Shown: piece after piece, positions 27,970-37,228 of the stretch | How the letters are laid out: every line of letters starts with the position of its first letter | Numbering within the stretch: the first letter of the stretch is position 1 | Source: Candidatus Liminaster caballi | GTDB lineage: Bacteria > Bacteroidota > Bacteroidia > Bacteroidales > UBA3663 | Assembly (NCBI GenBank): GCA_018065085.1 | Contig: JAGHUA010000005.1 | Location: 57,837-121,836 of the forward strand | Reading direction: 5' to 3' | Length of the DNA stretch: 64,000 bases | Position numbers and translations under genes: made by a program | Notes under the pieces: model-generated | What the model was told of the DNA's origin: nothing | The model's database searches: none | Seen by the model: the letters and a program-made list of their open reading frames with translations, nothing else

Positions 27970-28631
27970 TGAAGATCGACAACGGACTACACGTAACACT
28001 GCAATACACCCTCACCGGCTGGGAACAGCCGGAAGAGGGTATGCAGCCAGAGATTGAAGATATTGAGAAGACAACCGACGAGCGCCCATTCCGCTTTATC
28101 TATGGCGTGGGTATGCTCATCCCTGCTTTCGAGGCCCAGATTGCCGGCAAGGAACCTGGAGACACTTTTGACTTCGTGCTCGAACCTAAGGATGCTTACG
28201 GCGAGTATGATGAGAAAGCACTGCAGCAGGTCAAGATTCCTATGAAGGAACTGCGCGATGGCGGTTTTCCAATGGAGTTTGTCAAGGTTGGCAGTTCATT
28301 GCCTCTTCAGAACAACAACGGTGAGATCATGCAGAGCGAGATTACAGCCGTAGGTAAGGACGAGGTGACCTGTCAGATCGACTTCAACGCTCCTCTGGCT
28401 GGGATGTATCTCCATTTTGTCGGTTCCATTCAGGACGTACATGTTCCTACCGAGGACGATAAGAAAGAGTACATGAAGCAGATGACCGGCGAGGCACAAT
28501 GTCACTGCGGTGGCGGTTGCGGAGGCGGAAACTGCGGAGGCAACTGTGGCGACTGCGGCAAGGAATGCGGCAAAGACTGCGATGGCGAACATCACGGTCA
28601 TGGCGGCGGTTGTGGACATTGCCACCACTGA
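27969..28631 (+). CDS. SlyD-like FKBP-type peptidyl-prolyl isomerase with metal-binding tail
   Basis: A 220-residue FKBP-type prolyl isomerase with an inserted IF chaperone flap, as in Sly[21 protein letters not shown] and [18 protein letters not shown] mark the FKBP core. From about residue 178 the tail is almost only Cys, His and Gly ([16 protein letters not shown] and [11 protein letters not shown]), a probable Ni/Zn-binding tail like that of E. coli SlyD. Its ATG overlaps the fumarase stop, so it is translationally coupled to an Fe-S enzyme. Confidence 0.9.
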   Translation: MKIDNGLHVTLQYTLTGWEQPEEGMQPEIEDIEKTTDERPFRFIYGVGMLIPAFEAQIAGKEPGDTFDFVLEPKDAYGEYDEKALQQVKIPMKELRDGGFPMEFVKVGSSLPLQNNNGEIMQSEITAVGKDEVTCQIDFNAPLAGMYLHFVGSIQDVHVPTEDDKKEYMKQMTGEAQCHCGGGCGGGNCGGNCGDCGKECGKDCDGEHHGHGGGCGHCHH

Positions 28632-28666
28632 TAACGATTCACTCTTCACACATTCATCCCAACGCA

Positions 28667-29746
28667 TTGAATACATTCGGAAAACTATACACACTGACCA
28701 CCTTCGGCGAGAGCCATGGCGTGGCTGTAGGAGGCATCATCGACGGAATGCCAGCCGGCATCGAAGTTGACGAGACTTTCCTGCAGAACGAGATGGCACG
28801 CCGCCGTCCGGGTCAGTCAGCCCTTACCACAGGTCGACAGGAACAGGATCATGTGGAGATTCTAAGCGGTGTGTTCGAAGGACGCACCACAGGTACTCCA
28901 ATAGGATTTGAGGTACGCAACAGCAATCAGCATTCGCAGGACTACGAGAACATGCGCAATGTCTATCGTCCGTCACATGCCGACTTTACATACCAGATGA
29001 AATACGGCATACGCGACCATCGTGGCGGCGGACGCAGCAGCGCACGCGAGACTCTTAGCCGTGTCGTGGGCGGAGCCTTTGCCAAGATGGCTTTACGCAA
29101 GTGGGGCATTCAGGTGACAGCCTATACATCACAGGTGGGCGATATCCGTCTGGATGATGACTATACGCACTATGACCTCAGCCTTACCGAACAGAACGCC
29201 GTCCGTTGCCCTGACCCGGTCAAAGCACAGCAGATGGCCGAACTCATTGCTCAGGTCAAAGCTGATGGCGATACCATCGGAGGAGTTATCTCTTGCGTCA
29301 TAACCGGTGTACCATGCGGATTGGGCGAACCGTGCTTCGACAAACTCCATGCCCAGCTCGGTGCCGCAATGCTCGGCATCAACGCCTGCAAGGGATTTGA
29401 CTATGGTATGGGCTTTGCTGACTGCGGACGCCGTGGCAGCGAGATGATCGACCTTTTCGCAACAGACAGTGACAACCAGCAGGTAAGCACACTCACCAAC
29501 CATTCAGGAGGCATTCAGGGCGGTATCAGCAATGGTATGCCGATCTGCTTCCGTTGTGCATTCAAACCTGTAGCCACCCTGCTGCAACCCGTCCCAACCA
29601 TCAACCGTGACCTCGAACCTACCACACTGGAGGTACGAGGACGTCATGACCCATGCGTATTGCCACGTGCAGTACCTATCGTCGAGGCTATGGCAGCGAT
29701 GGTCATTCTCGACAATCTTATCATCAGCGGCAAATGCAACAGATAA
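28667..29746 (+). CDS. aroC: Chorismate synthase
   Basis: A 359-residue AroC converting EPSP to chorismate with reduced [11 protein letters not shown] at the N-terminus, the [18 protein letters not shown] block near residue 125 and [18 protein letters not shown] near the end are the family signatures. The start appears to be TTG at 28667 ([17 protein letters not shown]): upstream in-frame codons are SlyD-tail shadow, and no ATG exists near the conserved N-terminus. It lies 35 bp after the SlyD-like gene, and the next gene's ATG overlaps its last 13 bases. Confidence 0.92.
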   Translation: MNTFGKLYTLTTFGESHGVAVGGIIDGMPAGIEVDETFLQNEMARRRPGQSALTTGRQEQDHVEILSGVFEGRTTGTPIGFEVRNSNQHSQDYENMRNVYRPSHADFTYQMKYGIRDHRGGGRSSARETLSRVVGGAFAKMALRKWGIQVTAYTSQVGDIRLDDDYTHYDLSLTEQNAVRCPDPVKAQQMAELIAQVKADGDTIGGVISCVITGVPCGLGEPCFDKLHAQLGAAMLGINACKGFDYGMGFADCGRRGSEMIDLFATDSDNQQVSTLTNHSGGIQGGISNGMPICFRCAFKPVATLLQPVPTINRDLEPTTLEVRGRHDPCVLPRAVPIVEAMAAMVILDNLIISGKCNR

Positions 29747-30969
29747 AGATCCATTCGGCATTCATTGCCATTATCATAGCGCTCACACTTCTATGTGCCT
29801 GCCATGACAGGCACAGTGGACCGACATTCGTCTCGAAGTCTGCCCATACATTACTTATATATATAGAAGGAGACAACTCTCTGTCGCACTATGCTGATAT
29901 CAACATACGCAGCTGCATGGATGGTCTGCTCAAGAGCGACAACCCACTCAATCTTGTTGTATATAAGGACAACAACTCCGGCAAGCCTGCACTGTTCCAG
30001 CTCAAGAGGTCATCGCACAACGCTTCGAAGATCGATACTGTTTATATCCAGCGCTGGACAGATGATATTGACTCGTCATCGCCTGAAGTCATCTCCGAGG
30101 TTATAAACATGGCTTTCAGCAAGTTCGATGCCGATGTGAGGGGCATTGACTTCTGGAGCCACGGCATGTCATGGATTCCATCCGATTCCTATAAGCCATC
30201 ACGCATGAAGACCTATTTTGGTCAGGATGGCAATAACTACACCGAACTGTGGGATCTGCGCCGTGCTCTCGAACAGGTGTCCTACCCTGTTGACTATCTA
30301 ATGTTCGATGCCTGTCACATGGCAACGGCCGAGGTGCTCTACGAATTGCGCAACACATGCCAGTACATCCTTGCCAGTCCCACAGAGATTATGGGCGATG
30401 GCTTTCCCTACGCAGACATGCTTTCAGCCCTGAGTGACGCACAGACTCCCGACCAGCTTCTGCCAAGTCTGCAAAACGCGTATGAGTGGTTTGCATCAGC
30501 ATACAGCGACAACGGCACGTTCTCACTTCTCTCAACTGATGGAGCAGAGGAACTCTATGATGCCTGTCGCGACATCTACCGCAATGCCGACGTCACGGCT
30601 AAAGCCGAAGATGCACAGTATGTATCAGAGTCGATCCAACGTTACGGTCGCAAGCGCACGTATGCGCTCTATTATTTCCACGATGCACTCGATTGGGGCA
30701 ATAACTATAATCCAAGACAGAGCGAAGACGACATAGCCCGGGCCACAGCCCTGCGCAATGCCATTGAGCGTTGTGTGTTACGCAGCTACTACAGTCGCAG
30801 GTTCACCGATGGCAAGGAGTCGCTGACCATCATCAATTGTTGCGGTCTGGCCCTCAGCGTACCTGAGATCTGGCCTCTTACAGAGACTCTCACCAATAAC
30901 AAAGGTGAAATAGTCAAGACGGCAGCCGAGCTCAACGATGCCTACACCCACCTGCAGTGGCAGCTTTGA
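29734..30969 (+). CDS. Clostripain-like (C11) cysteine peptidase lipoprotein
   Basis: A 411-residue secreted protein. The N-terminus [20 protein letters not shown] followed by CAC is a lipoprotein signal. The peptidase part shows [10 protein letters not shown], the histidine in DFWSHGMSW (about residue 145) and the cysteine in [16 protein letters not shown] (about residue 190), the expected C11 His/Cys dyad. Such enzymes cleave after Arg or Lys. The start overlaps the aroC end by 13 bases. The substrate and a requirement for self-processing are not evident. Confidence 0.85.
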   Translation: MQQIKIHSAFIAIIIALTLLCACHDRHSGPTFVSKSAHTLLIYIEGDNSLSHYADINIRSCMDGLLKSDNPLNLVVYKDNNSGKPALFQLKRSSHNASKIDTVYIQRWTDDIDSSSPEVISEVINMAFSKFDADVRGIDFWSHGMSWIPSDSYKPSRMKTYFGQDGNNYTELWDLRRALEQVSYPVDYLMFDACHMATAEVLYELRNTCQYILASPTEIMGDGFPYADMLSALSDAQTPDQLLPSLQNAYEWFASAYSDNGTFSLLSTDGAEELYDACRDIYRNADVTAKAEDAQYVSESIQRYGRKRTYALYYFHDALDWGNNYNPRQSEDDIARATALRNAIERCVLRSYYSRRFTDGKESLTIINCCGLALSVPEIWPLTETLTNNKGEIVKTAAELNDAYTHLQWQL

Positions 30970-31018
30970 GCAAAAAAAAGATACTTGGAAAAGAAACCAA
31001 ATATCCAACCGACTGTTT

Positions 31019-31125
31019 AAAACGAAAAAAGGGTAAGCTCTCCATATCGCGCCGCTACAACCTCACGCCCTTGCTACGGTCAAGTCCTGGGGGATTAGAA
31101 GGAGCATGCCGTATGGCACTTACCC
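31019..31125 (-). ncRNA. Candidate non-coding RNA (about 107 nt), minus strand
   Basis: A minus-strand transcription unit with no ORF. A perfect Bacteroidetes promoter (TTTG at 31162-31159, 20 nt, TACTTTTG at 31138-31131) sits 5 nt before a G at 31125. The RNA starts GGGUAAG and this pairs with CUUACCC at 31037-31031, followed directly by TTTTTTCGTTTT. Inside, UACGG pairs with CCGUA and UCCU with AGGA around an 11-nt loop. It lies between the + strand clostripain and DUF4199 genes, so it is not a leader of either. On the opposite strand the apical part loosely resembles the SRP RNA core, which I do not accept as the explanation. Confidence 0.62.
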
Positions 31126-31130
31126 GACCG

Positions 31131-31162
31131 CAAAAGTAGTGACTTTTTGCGACACTGCCAAA
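31131..31162 (-). promoter_or_regulatory. Promoter of the 31.1-kb ncRNA
   Basis: TTTG-N20-TACTTTTG on the minus strand, an exact fit to the Bacteroidetes housekeeping consensus. No minus-strand coding gene lies downstream. Confidence 0.75.
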
Positions 31163-31233
31163 AAAAAGTCCGAAAAAGTGACTCACGGCAGCATTTTAGG
31201 CAAAAATTGTAATACAGGCATATAAATTTGGCA

Positions 31234-31830
31234 ATGAACAACAACGAAAATAACGGATTTGACAATTTAAGAGAACTGGCTCGCATGGTGACACAGTACC
31301 TTATGAGAGCCGGCATGATACTCGGCATGTGGTTTGTGGTTGAATATCTGGTTTTCGTCCAGTCGCAGAGCCATATTATCTTCAGCCTCCTTCATGCTCC
31401 GATGATGCTCGTAACCCCTGTATTACTTTTCATCCTAATAAAAAAGATGAGGAATGTCTTCTTCCAGACGCGCGGCTTTCGTTTCTCGCAAGTGGTAATC
31501 TACAGCAGTCAACTGATGTTTTTCGCAGGTCTTATTGAAGCGATCTTTATCTATGCCTACAACCAATGGCTTTATCCAGGCAATCTTTTGGAGATGCGCG
31601 ATGCGCTGATTGCCCAGTATGACAGCCTATCGCAGACCATCACACAGATGGGCAGTACATTGCCCCCGTCATTAGTCAATACGTTCAACGAAGCCCGTCA
31701 GATCCTTGCCGAATCAGATATCAACCGCCCGATAGAAGTAGCCATCAATGCCCTGTCAAACGATGTCTTTTATGGACTTATCTGGGCAATCCCATTCGGG
31801 CTCATTCTGAAAAGAAGGACATCAGAATAA
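31234..31830 (+). CDS. DUF4199 family membrane protein
   Basis: A 198-residue integral membrane protein with about four hydrophobic segments: near residues 20-40, 50-70, 85-105 and 175-192 (YGLIWAIPFGLILK). The pattern and its place directly before a GT2 gene match the DUF4199 proteins found with such glycosyltransferases in Bacteroidetes. The ATG at 31234 is used; the track start is a TTG two codons upstream. A TAAATTTG box ends 4 nt before the ATG, so the mRNA may be nearly leaderless. Function is unknown. Confidence 0.8.
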   Translation: MNNNENNGFDNLRELARMVTQYLMRAGMILGMWFVVEYLVFVQSQSHIIFSLLHAPMMLVTPVLLFILIKKMRNVFFQTRGFRFSQVVIYSSQLMFFAGLIEAIFIYAYNQWLYPGNLLEMRDALIAQYDSLSQTITQMGSTLPPSLVNTFNEARQILAESDINRPIEVAINALSNDVFYGLIWAIPFGLILKRRTSE

Positions 31831-31832
31831 TA

Positions 31833-31850
31833 TGATAATCGCGATTATCA
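31833..31850. promoter_or_regulatory. 18-bp perfect palindrome upstream of the GT2 gene
   Basis: TGATAATCGCGATTATCA directly after the DUF4199 stop codon. Its length and symmetry fit a dimeric regulator site, but only this copy was noticed. Confidence 0.45.
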
Positions 31851-31898
31851 AAGAAAAGAAACAGAAGGAAACAAACAGAAACTCAAAAACCACCCAAT

Positions 31899-32849
31899 AT
31901 GAATATAAGCGTTATTGTCCCATTATACAACGAAGCCGAATCGCTTCCTGAACTTGCCGCATGGATTGACCGCGTCATGAAAGCCAACGGCTTTACCTAC
32001 GAGGTTATTTTCTGCAATGACGGTTCGACTGACGAGTCTTGGCAGGTTATCTGTCAACTACATGACAAATATCCCGACATGCACGGCTTCTCGTTCCGCA
32101 CCAATCATGGCAAGTCGCCAGCCCTTCATGTAGGTTTCGGCATGGCCAAGGGCGATGTGGTAATCACGATGGACGCCGATCTGCAAGACTCGCCCGACGA
32201 GATTCCAGAACTCTACCGCATGATCACGGAGGAAGGCTATGACCTCGTATCCGGTTGGAAGAAAAAGCGTTTCGACCCATTGTCCAAGACCATTCCTACC
32301 AAACTCTTCAATGCCACCGTACGTAAGGCATCTGGCATCAAGAACCTTCATGATTTCAATTGCGGACTTAAGGCCTATCGTGGCGATGTGGTGAAGCATA
32401 TTGAACTCTATGGCGATATGCACCGCTACATTCCATGGCTTGCCAAGAATGCAGGGTTCAAGAAGATTGGCGAAAAGGTAGTGCAACATCAGGCACGCAA
32501 GTACGGCACCACGAAGTTCGGACTTGACCGATTCGTGAACGGTTATCTTGACCTCATCACACTGTGGTTCCTCAACCGGTTCGGCCAGAAACCTATGCTT
32601 ATCTTCGGTCTGTGGGGCTCGCTTATCTTCATCATCGGACTGATGGCTGTGCTCTTCATCGTGGCTTATAAGGCATATATTCTCTGCACAGCAGGACATG
32701 GCACACTCATCACCGACATGCCAGCGTTCTATATCGCCCTGACCAGCATTCTCCTTGGCTGTCAGCTATTCCTTGCCGGCTTCATCGGCGAACTGATTTC
32801 GCGCACGGCACATGGACGCAACAGTTATGATATCTCGGCAAACGTGTAA
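31899..32849 (+). CDS. GT2 glycosyltransferase, polyprenyl-phosphate sugar transferase type
   Basis: A 316-residue GT-A glycosyltransferase. The N-terminal SVIVPLYNEAESLPEL and the DXD-region TMDADLQDSPDEIPEL are typical of the DPM1/ArnC/GtrB group. These enzymes load a sugar onto undecaprenyl phosphate on the cytoplasmic side. Two C-terminal membrane segments (about 235-260 and 275-300) anchor it. The sugar is not evident. It is probably co-transcribed with DUF4199 upstream and the DUF6452/DUF6048 pair downstream. Confidence 0.88.
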   Translation: MNISVIVPLYNEAESLPELAAWIDRVMKANGFTYEVIFCNDGSTDESWQVICQLHDKYPDMHGFSFRTNHGKSPALHVGFGMAKGDVVITMDADLQDSPDEIPELYRMITEEGYDLVSGWKKKRFDPLSKTIPTKLFNATVRKASGIKNLHDFNCGLKAYRGDVVKHIELYGDMHRYIPWLAKNAGFKKIGEKVVQHQARKYGTTKFGLDRFVNGYLDLITLWFLNRFGQKPMLIFGLWGSLIFIIGLMAVLFIVAYKAYILCTAGHGTLITDMPAFYIALTSILLGCQLFLAGFIGELISRTAHGRNSYDISANV

Positions 32850-32862
32850 CGAACAAAGTCAA

Positions 32863-33354
32863 ATGCACATCACGACAAAGCATATCCAACACCTACTCGT
32901 CCTTGCCTCTTTGGTCATGACGTTTGCCCTATCCTCATGTGGCAACAACGGCTGTGAAGAGACACGCGAGACGTTCCTCTATACTGTCATCCGTCCGACA
33001 GGAGGATTAAGCATCACCTCGGTCAATGCCTGGGGTTTGACCCAGAAGTCCGACTCGCTGATGCTTACCTTGGGCTCACCAAAGGAACTTGAATTCATCC
33101 TCAGGCCCGACAGCACAGCCACCGACATCCGCCTGCAGATGATGGTAAGCGACAATGGCGATATGTATCAGTTTGACGACACCCTGCATGTCACCTACCA
33201 CACTAATCCATATTTCATCGACATGGAATGCGGCTGTTCGATGTTCTTCACCATTGATGATGTCACAGTCACCAACCATCTTTTCAAGAATGTCGTACTG
33301 CAAAACAAAGAGATAACCAATGAAGAGAGAGTCAACATTGTCCTCGAATATTAA
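32863..33354 (+). CDS. DUF6452-type lipoprotein
   Basis: A 163-residue lipoprotein (LVMTFALSSC lipobox near residue 22). The mature part begins GNNGCEETRETFLY and contains CGCSMFFTIDDV, with beta-rich segments. The ATG at 32863 is preferred; the track start lies in the GT2 gene. Adjacent DUF6452 and DUF6048 genes recur in Bacteroidales, suggesting a shared envelope function that remains unknown. Confidence 0.75.
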   Translation: MHITTKHIQHLLVLASLVMTFALSSCGNNGCEETRETFLYTVIRPTGGLSITSVNAWGLTQKSDSLMLTLGSPKELEFILRPDSTATDIRLQMMVSDNGDMYQFDDTLHVTYHTNPYFIDMECGCSMFFTIDDVTVTNHLFKNVVLQNKEITNEERVNIVLEY

Positions 33355-34060
33355 GTGGGCTTTCTGCCGCATCAATTGGGCTGCCTATCGCGCGTCGATG
33401 ATGATCTGTCTGATACTGCTGATATGCCCTGCCGTCATGCGAGCCCAGGACGGGACATTACCCGAGGGTCAGCGTTACCGCCATCCGCTGTTCAATGGTT
33501 TGTCCGTATCGTTTAATGCCTTCCCGCCGGCCCTGACACTGTTCGGCAAAGGCTATGCCAGCTTTGAGGGCATGGCCACGGTCGATCTTCATCACCGTTT
33601 CTTCCCTCAGTTCTCGGCAGGTGTGGGCTATTGCGATCACGAGAGCGCCAATGAAGTGCGTTATCAAACCGACCCTGCACCTTTCTTCAAGGCAGGCATG
33701 GCCTATAATTTCAAATACAATGATGAGAACGGAGATGATTTCTATGGAGCATTCCTGCGTGTGGGCTATGCTCACAGTGAGTCCGAGGTCAGCAATCTCT
33801 ATTACACCGACGGTTATTGGGAGCCGCAGGGTCCCATCTCGATTGACGATATGAAGTCCAACTCATGCTGGCTGGAACTTGGAGGGTTCATCAAGGTCAA
33901 GGTAGCCTCTCACCTTTCGCTTGGATGGGATGCCTCGTTCCGACCGTTCCTTCACAAAGGTTCCACACCCAGCGGACATCCTTACTTCGTTCCAGGATAT
34001 GGACCTACGACCACATCATTCGGTTTCGCCTTCCACATCTATTATGATCTGAAAGATTAA
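33320..34060 (+). CDS. DUF6048-type outer membrane protein
   Basis: A 246-residue exported protein, probably a small outer-membrane barrel: repeated amphipathic strands such as FSAGVGYCDHES, FYGAFLRVGYAHSES and SFGFAFHIYYDLKD at the C-terminus. Two starts are possible. The ATG at 33320 overlaps the DUF6452 gene by 35 bp and adds 26 residues ahead of the signal peptide. The ATG at 33398 (MMICLILLICPAVMRAQ) gives a cleaner signal peptide. Function is unknown. Confidence 0.75.
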   Translation: MKRESTLSSNIKWAFCRINWAAYRASMMICLILLICPAVMRAQDGTLPEGQRYRHPLFNGLSVSFNAFPPALTLFGKGYASFEGMATVDLHHRFFPQFSAGVGYCDHESANEVRYQTDPAPFFKAGMAYNFKYNDENGDDFYGAFLRVGYAHSESEVSNLYYTDGYWEPQGPISIDDMKSNSCWLELGGFIKVKVASHLSLGWDASFRPFLHKGSTPSGHPYFVPGYGPTTTSFGFAFHIYYDLKD

Positions 34061-34110
34061 ACCGAAATCACTAATTATTAGGTCCTATAAGCCTAATTTT
34101 CATTCATCGC

Positions 34111-35136
34111 ATGACAAAGAAAATAATCCTGTTATTGAGCCTGGTGGCGACCATCATACTGTGTCGCCAATGTCTGACGCCAAAATCCATTGCCCCCTGG
34201 CAACGCAATCAGGGCGAGGTCTTCCACACGTTCTATCATATCACATATCAGGCCGACAGCGATTATCGGCCACAGATCACCCAGTTGTTTCGCGAGTTCG
34301 ACGGCTCACTGTCTATGTTCAATGACACATCGCTCATCACACGTTTCAACCGCAACGACACCACCGCCCGCGCCAATGACTATTTCATCACCGTTTTCCG
34401 CAAGGGTCAGTATGTCTCAGAACGTACAGGCGGTGCTTTCGATATGACCGTCGCGCCATTGGTCAATCTTTGGGGATTCGGTTTTAAGAACTCTGACCGA
34501 GTGAGTCAGCAAGCAGTCGATAGCATACTCCAGTTCGTAGGTTTCCAGACCATTACGCTCGATGACTCGGGTCGCATCCACAAGCAGGACCCACGCACCA
34601 TACTCGATGCCTCAAGTATTGCAAAGGGGTACATGAGCGATGTAGTGGCAGAATTTCTTGAAGGCAAGGGTGTAGAGAACTATATGGTGGAGATTGGCGG
34701 CGAGATTGCCCTTCATGGCACCAATCCCAAGGGTAATCCATGGACTGTAGGCATCAGCAGGCCTGTCGCCGACAGCCTTCAGGTGGATGGAGATTATCAG
34801 GGTTTCATCCAGCTCACATCTGGCGGTGTCGCCACATCCGGCAACTACCGCAACTTCTATGTCAGTGGCGGACGACGCTATGCCCACACTATCAATCCAC
34901 ACAACGGTTACCCTATCCAGACCGATGTGCTTTCAGCCACAGTCATCGCCCCCGATTGCATGACTGCCGATGCCTTTGCCACATCATTCATGGTTCTTGG
35001 CAAAGACAGTGCCCTCAGTGTACTCCACTCCGAGCCTGATGTCGAGGGCTATCTGATTATCCCATCACCGACAGACAGCACCCAGCTCGAAGTCATCTAC
35101 TCGCCCGGCTTTGCACGTTTTCTCAAATCGGAATAA
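34111..35136 (+). CDS. apbE: FAD:protein FMN transferase (ApbE family)
   Basis: A 341-residue ApbE that attaches FMN to threonines of flavoproteins such as Nqr and Rnf subunits in the periplasm. Signature blocks are GAFDMTVAPLVNLWGFG near residue 110, LDASSIAKGYMSD near residue 168, YMVEIGGEIALHG near residue 190, and the metal-binding DCMTADAFAT near residue 288. The N-terminus has a hydrophobic export segment (IILLLSLVATIILC). The upstream gap carries a short TAATTATTAGGTCCTATAAG repeat-like stretch. Confidence 0.92.
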   Translation: MTKKIILLLSLVATIILCRQCLTPKSIAPWQRNQGEVFHTFYHITYQADSDYRPQITQLFREFDGSLSMFNDTSLITRFNRNDTTARANDYFITVFRKGQYVSERTGGAFDMTVAPLVNLWGFGFKNSDRVSQQAVDSILQFVGFQTITLDDSGRIHKQDPRTILDASSIAKGYMSDVVAEFLEGKGVENYMVEIGGEIALHGTNPKGNPWTVGISRPVADSLQVDGDYQGFIQLTSGGVATSGNYRNFYVSGGRRYAHTINPHNGYPIQTDVLSATVIAPDCMTADAFATSFMVLGKDSALSVLHSEPDVEGYLIIPSPTDSTQLEVIYSPGFARFLKSE

Positions 35137-35180
35137 TAACTTCTCTGCGTATCCTCATTCAGCATCATTTATATTATTAT

Positions 35181-36827
35181 ATGCGTAAGTTTATCTCTTT
35201 CCTTATTTTCTCAATGGCCGTTATCTGTCAGGCCATAACTCTCAACCACAGCAAGTGGTGCATGCACAGCGGTCAGACCCTTCATCTGCAGGCTTTCAAT
35301 CAGAACCAGTATGTCGATGCCGGCACATGGCAGAGCAGCAATCCTGAGGTTGCTACAGTCAACAGCGACGGTGTCGTCACCAGCGTTGGCGAAGGCAAGG
35401 CTGTTATCACTGTCACCGTGGGCGCTACGTCGGCCACAACCGAAGTCACCGTCACCGACGAGGCTGCGTTCGACATCAATATCACCGACGTCACCAACAC
35501 CCATTGCAGTTATTCCGTAGTGCCTGCCGACCCTTCGGTACACTACTACTATCAGATGCGACTCTCACATGGCGATGAGTACAGCATCGACAGCATGGAC
35601 GATCATGGCAGCATCGAGGAGAACCTGTTCTATTTCACTTACGACTGGTTTGACTTCTGTGCCAGCCTCTACGGTAATATGACATGGAATGACGTAATGC
35701 AGCCGTTGCTCGATCATGGCACCGTGACTGGCGACAATACCGACTTCTACAGCATCCTCACTCCTGGCACAGACTATACGATCTACGCCATGGGTTTCGA
35801 TACCGACGGTAACCTCGTCACACCTGTCGAGATGGAGACGTTCACCACCACAGCACCTTCTGCATCTGACATTACCTTCCGATTCAGCATTGGTCAGTGC
35901 ACCTCGTCCGATGCCGAGTTTACTGTCATCCCAAGCAATAACGACCCGTATCTTGTGTGCGTTCAGAGGTCGAGCTATGTGGACTGGTACGTCGAACGCG
36001 ACCGTATCAACGATATGGCTCAGCCTCTTGCCGAGTCATACGCCAACGATGCACGCTATCCTGCTATCCAGTCGGGCTCAGCCACGCTCCACGCCTCTGA
36101 CTTTGTCAATGTGCGTTCGAACACCGACTATTACATCATCGTCTTCGGCTATGATGACGGCGTTACAAGTCCTGTCACAATCAAATATTTCCGCACTGAA
36201 TACGGATGGACCGATGGCGAAGACTCGGGTTCAGGCGAAGTAACTCCTCCAGCAGGAGCCTCCGCACAGACCTGTATGTTCAATGCCTTCGACATCTATC
36301 TCGATGAAAACGATGAGACCGTCACCGCTCCTATTGAGACAATGTATGGCACATTCAGCATCGACGGAAGCGATGTCTATCTTCTCGGCACTGTCGGTGC
36401 AATGTCTGACAAGTGGGTCAAGGGCACATACAATGCTGCTGAAAACACTATCTGCATCCCATCTTCTCAGCCGCTCGGCTCGAAGGATCTCTTCGGCACA
36501 GGCAAGACTCCTCTCTATCTCCTTGGTGGCGACATGACCACGGGCAATATCTGTGACCTGCTTTTCCACTTTGATGCCAGCACACTCAGTTTCGTGCTCG
36601 ATGAAGACCAGTATTTCCTGATCAATGGCAAGCCTAACAGCTTTGAAATCTATATGATGCTTTGGAAATACAGCATCACCCTTTCGTCGCCACTCTCCCT
36701 TCCTGCCATCGAGTCAACTGCTTCTGGCCAGCCATCACAGCAGGTGTTCAACACTGCCGGTCAGCGTGTCGATGCCAATTCGAAGGGCCTAATCATCAGC
36801 AATGGAAAGAAGCTGATGGTTAGATAA
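35181..36827 (+). CDS. Secreted Ig-like (BIG2) protein with Prevotella-type C-terminal tail
   Basis: A 548-residue exported protein. After the signal peptide (MRKFISFLIFSMAVICQA) a BIG2 domain spans about 25-95 (SSNPEVATVNSDGVVTSVGE). Two fibronectin-like modules follow at about 96-215 and 216-340, each holding a TDYTIYAMGFD or TDYYIIVFGYD motif. The last 30 residues (FNTAGQRVDANSKGLIISNG) match the C-terminal tail of many Prevotella secreted proteins and may be a sorting signal. It is probably a surface or adhesive protein; no enzyme motif was seen. Confidence 0.75.
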   Translation: MRKFISFLIFSMAVICQAITLNHSKWCMHSGQTLHLQAFNQNQYVDAGTWQSSNPEVATVNSDGVVTSVGEGKAVITVTVGATSATTEVTVTDEAAFDINITDVTNTHCSYSVVPADPSVHYYYQMRLSHGDEYSIDSMDDHGSIEENLFYFTYDWFDFCASLYGNMTWNDVMQPLLDHGTVTGDNTDFYSILTPGTDYTIYAMGFDTDGNLVTPVEMETFTTTAPSASDITFRFSIGQCTSSDAEFTVIPSNNDPYLVCVQRSSYVDWYVERDRINDMAQPLAESYANDARYPAIQSGSATLHASDFVNVRSNTDYYIIVFGYDDGVTSPVTIKYFRTEYGWTDGEDSGSGEVTPPAGASAQTCMFNAFDIYLDENDETVTAPIETMYGTFSIDGSDVYLLGTVGAMSDKWVKGTYNAAENTICIPSSQPLGSKDLFGTGKTPLYLLGGDMTTGNICDLLFHFDASTLSFVLDEDQYFLINGKPNSFEIYMMLWKYSITLSSPLSLPAIESTASGQPSQQVFNTAGQRVDANSKGLIISNGKKLMVR

Positions 36828-36852
36828 AACCTTGAAACAGCTGAAAAAGTTT

Positions 36853-37171
36853 CTCTGGGACTTCCAAAGTATTGGCAAATACCGAAAAATCTATTCCCAG
36901 CATTTCCAGGTTTCTGGAAATGCTGGGAACAATGTTCTGACGACTTCCTAACTCTTAGGAAATGCCGGGAACAATGTTCCGGGGACTTCCAGGTTTCTGG
37001 AAATGCTAAAAATAATGTTCTGGGGACTTCCCAAGTCTTTGGAAATGCCGGGAACAATGTTCTGGCGACTTCCAGGTTTCTGGAAATGCTAAAAATAATG
37101 TTCTGGGGACTTCCCAAGTCTTAGGAAATGCCCAGAACACATTTTTAAGTCTTCCCAAGTCTTGGGAAGTG
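36853..37171. repeat. 42-bp tandem repeat array 2 (about 7 units), same family as array 1
   Basis: About seven 41-42-bp units of the form GGGACTTCCCAAGTCTTTGG followed by AAATGCCGGGAACAATGTTC. The unit aligns with the reverse complement of array 1 (GGACTTCCCA..GTTAGGAAATGCTGG). It contains a 15-bp perfect hairpin at 36895-36928 (arm TCCCAGCATTTCCAG) and ends with CTTCCCAA/TTGGGAAG at 37151-37169. Like array 1 it sits between two convergent genes. Nothing else is seen in the 400-bp gap. Confidence 0.9.
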
Positions 37172-37228
37172 TTTTTGCTTATATCTTGATGGGAAAAGAC
37201 CGCCCGGAACAGCCCCTGTCCCCCTGTC

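Noticed and set aside
31071-31125. Plus-strand reading as SRP RNA (GGTCAAGTCC ... GGAGCATGCC resembles the SRP core).
   Set aside because: The GGAA-type tetraloop is replaced by a loop of about 11-13 nt, key loop bases differ, and promoter and terminator are both on the minus strand.
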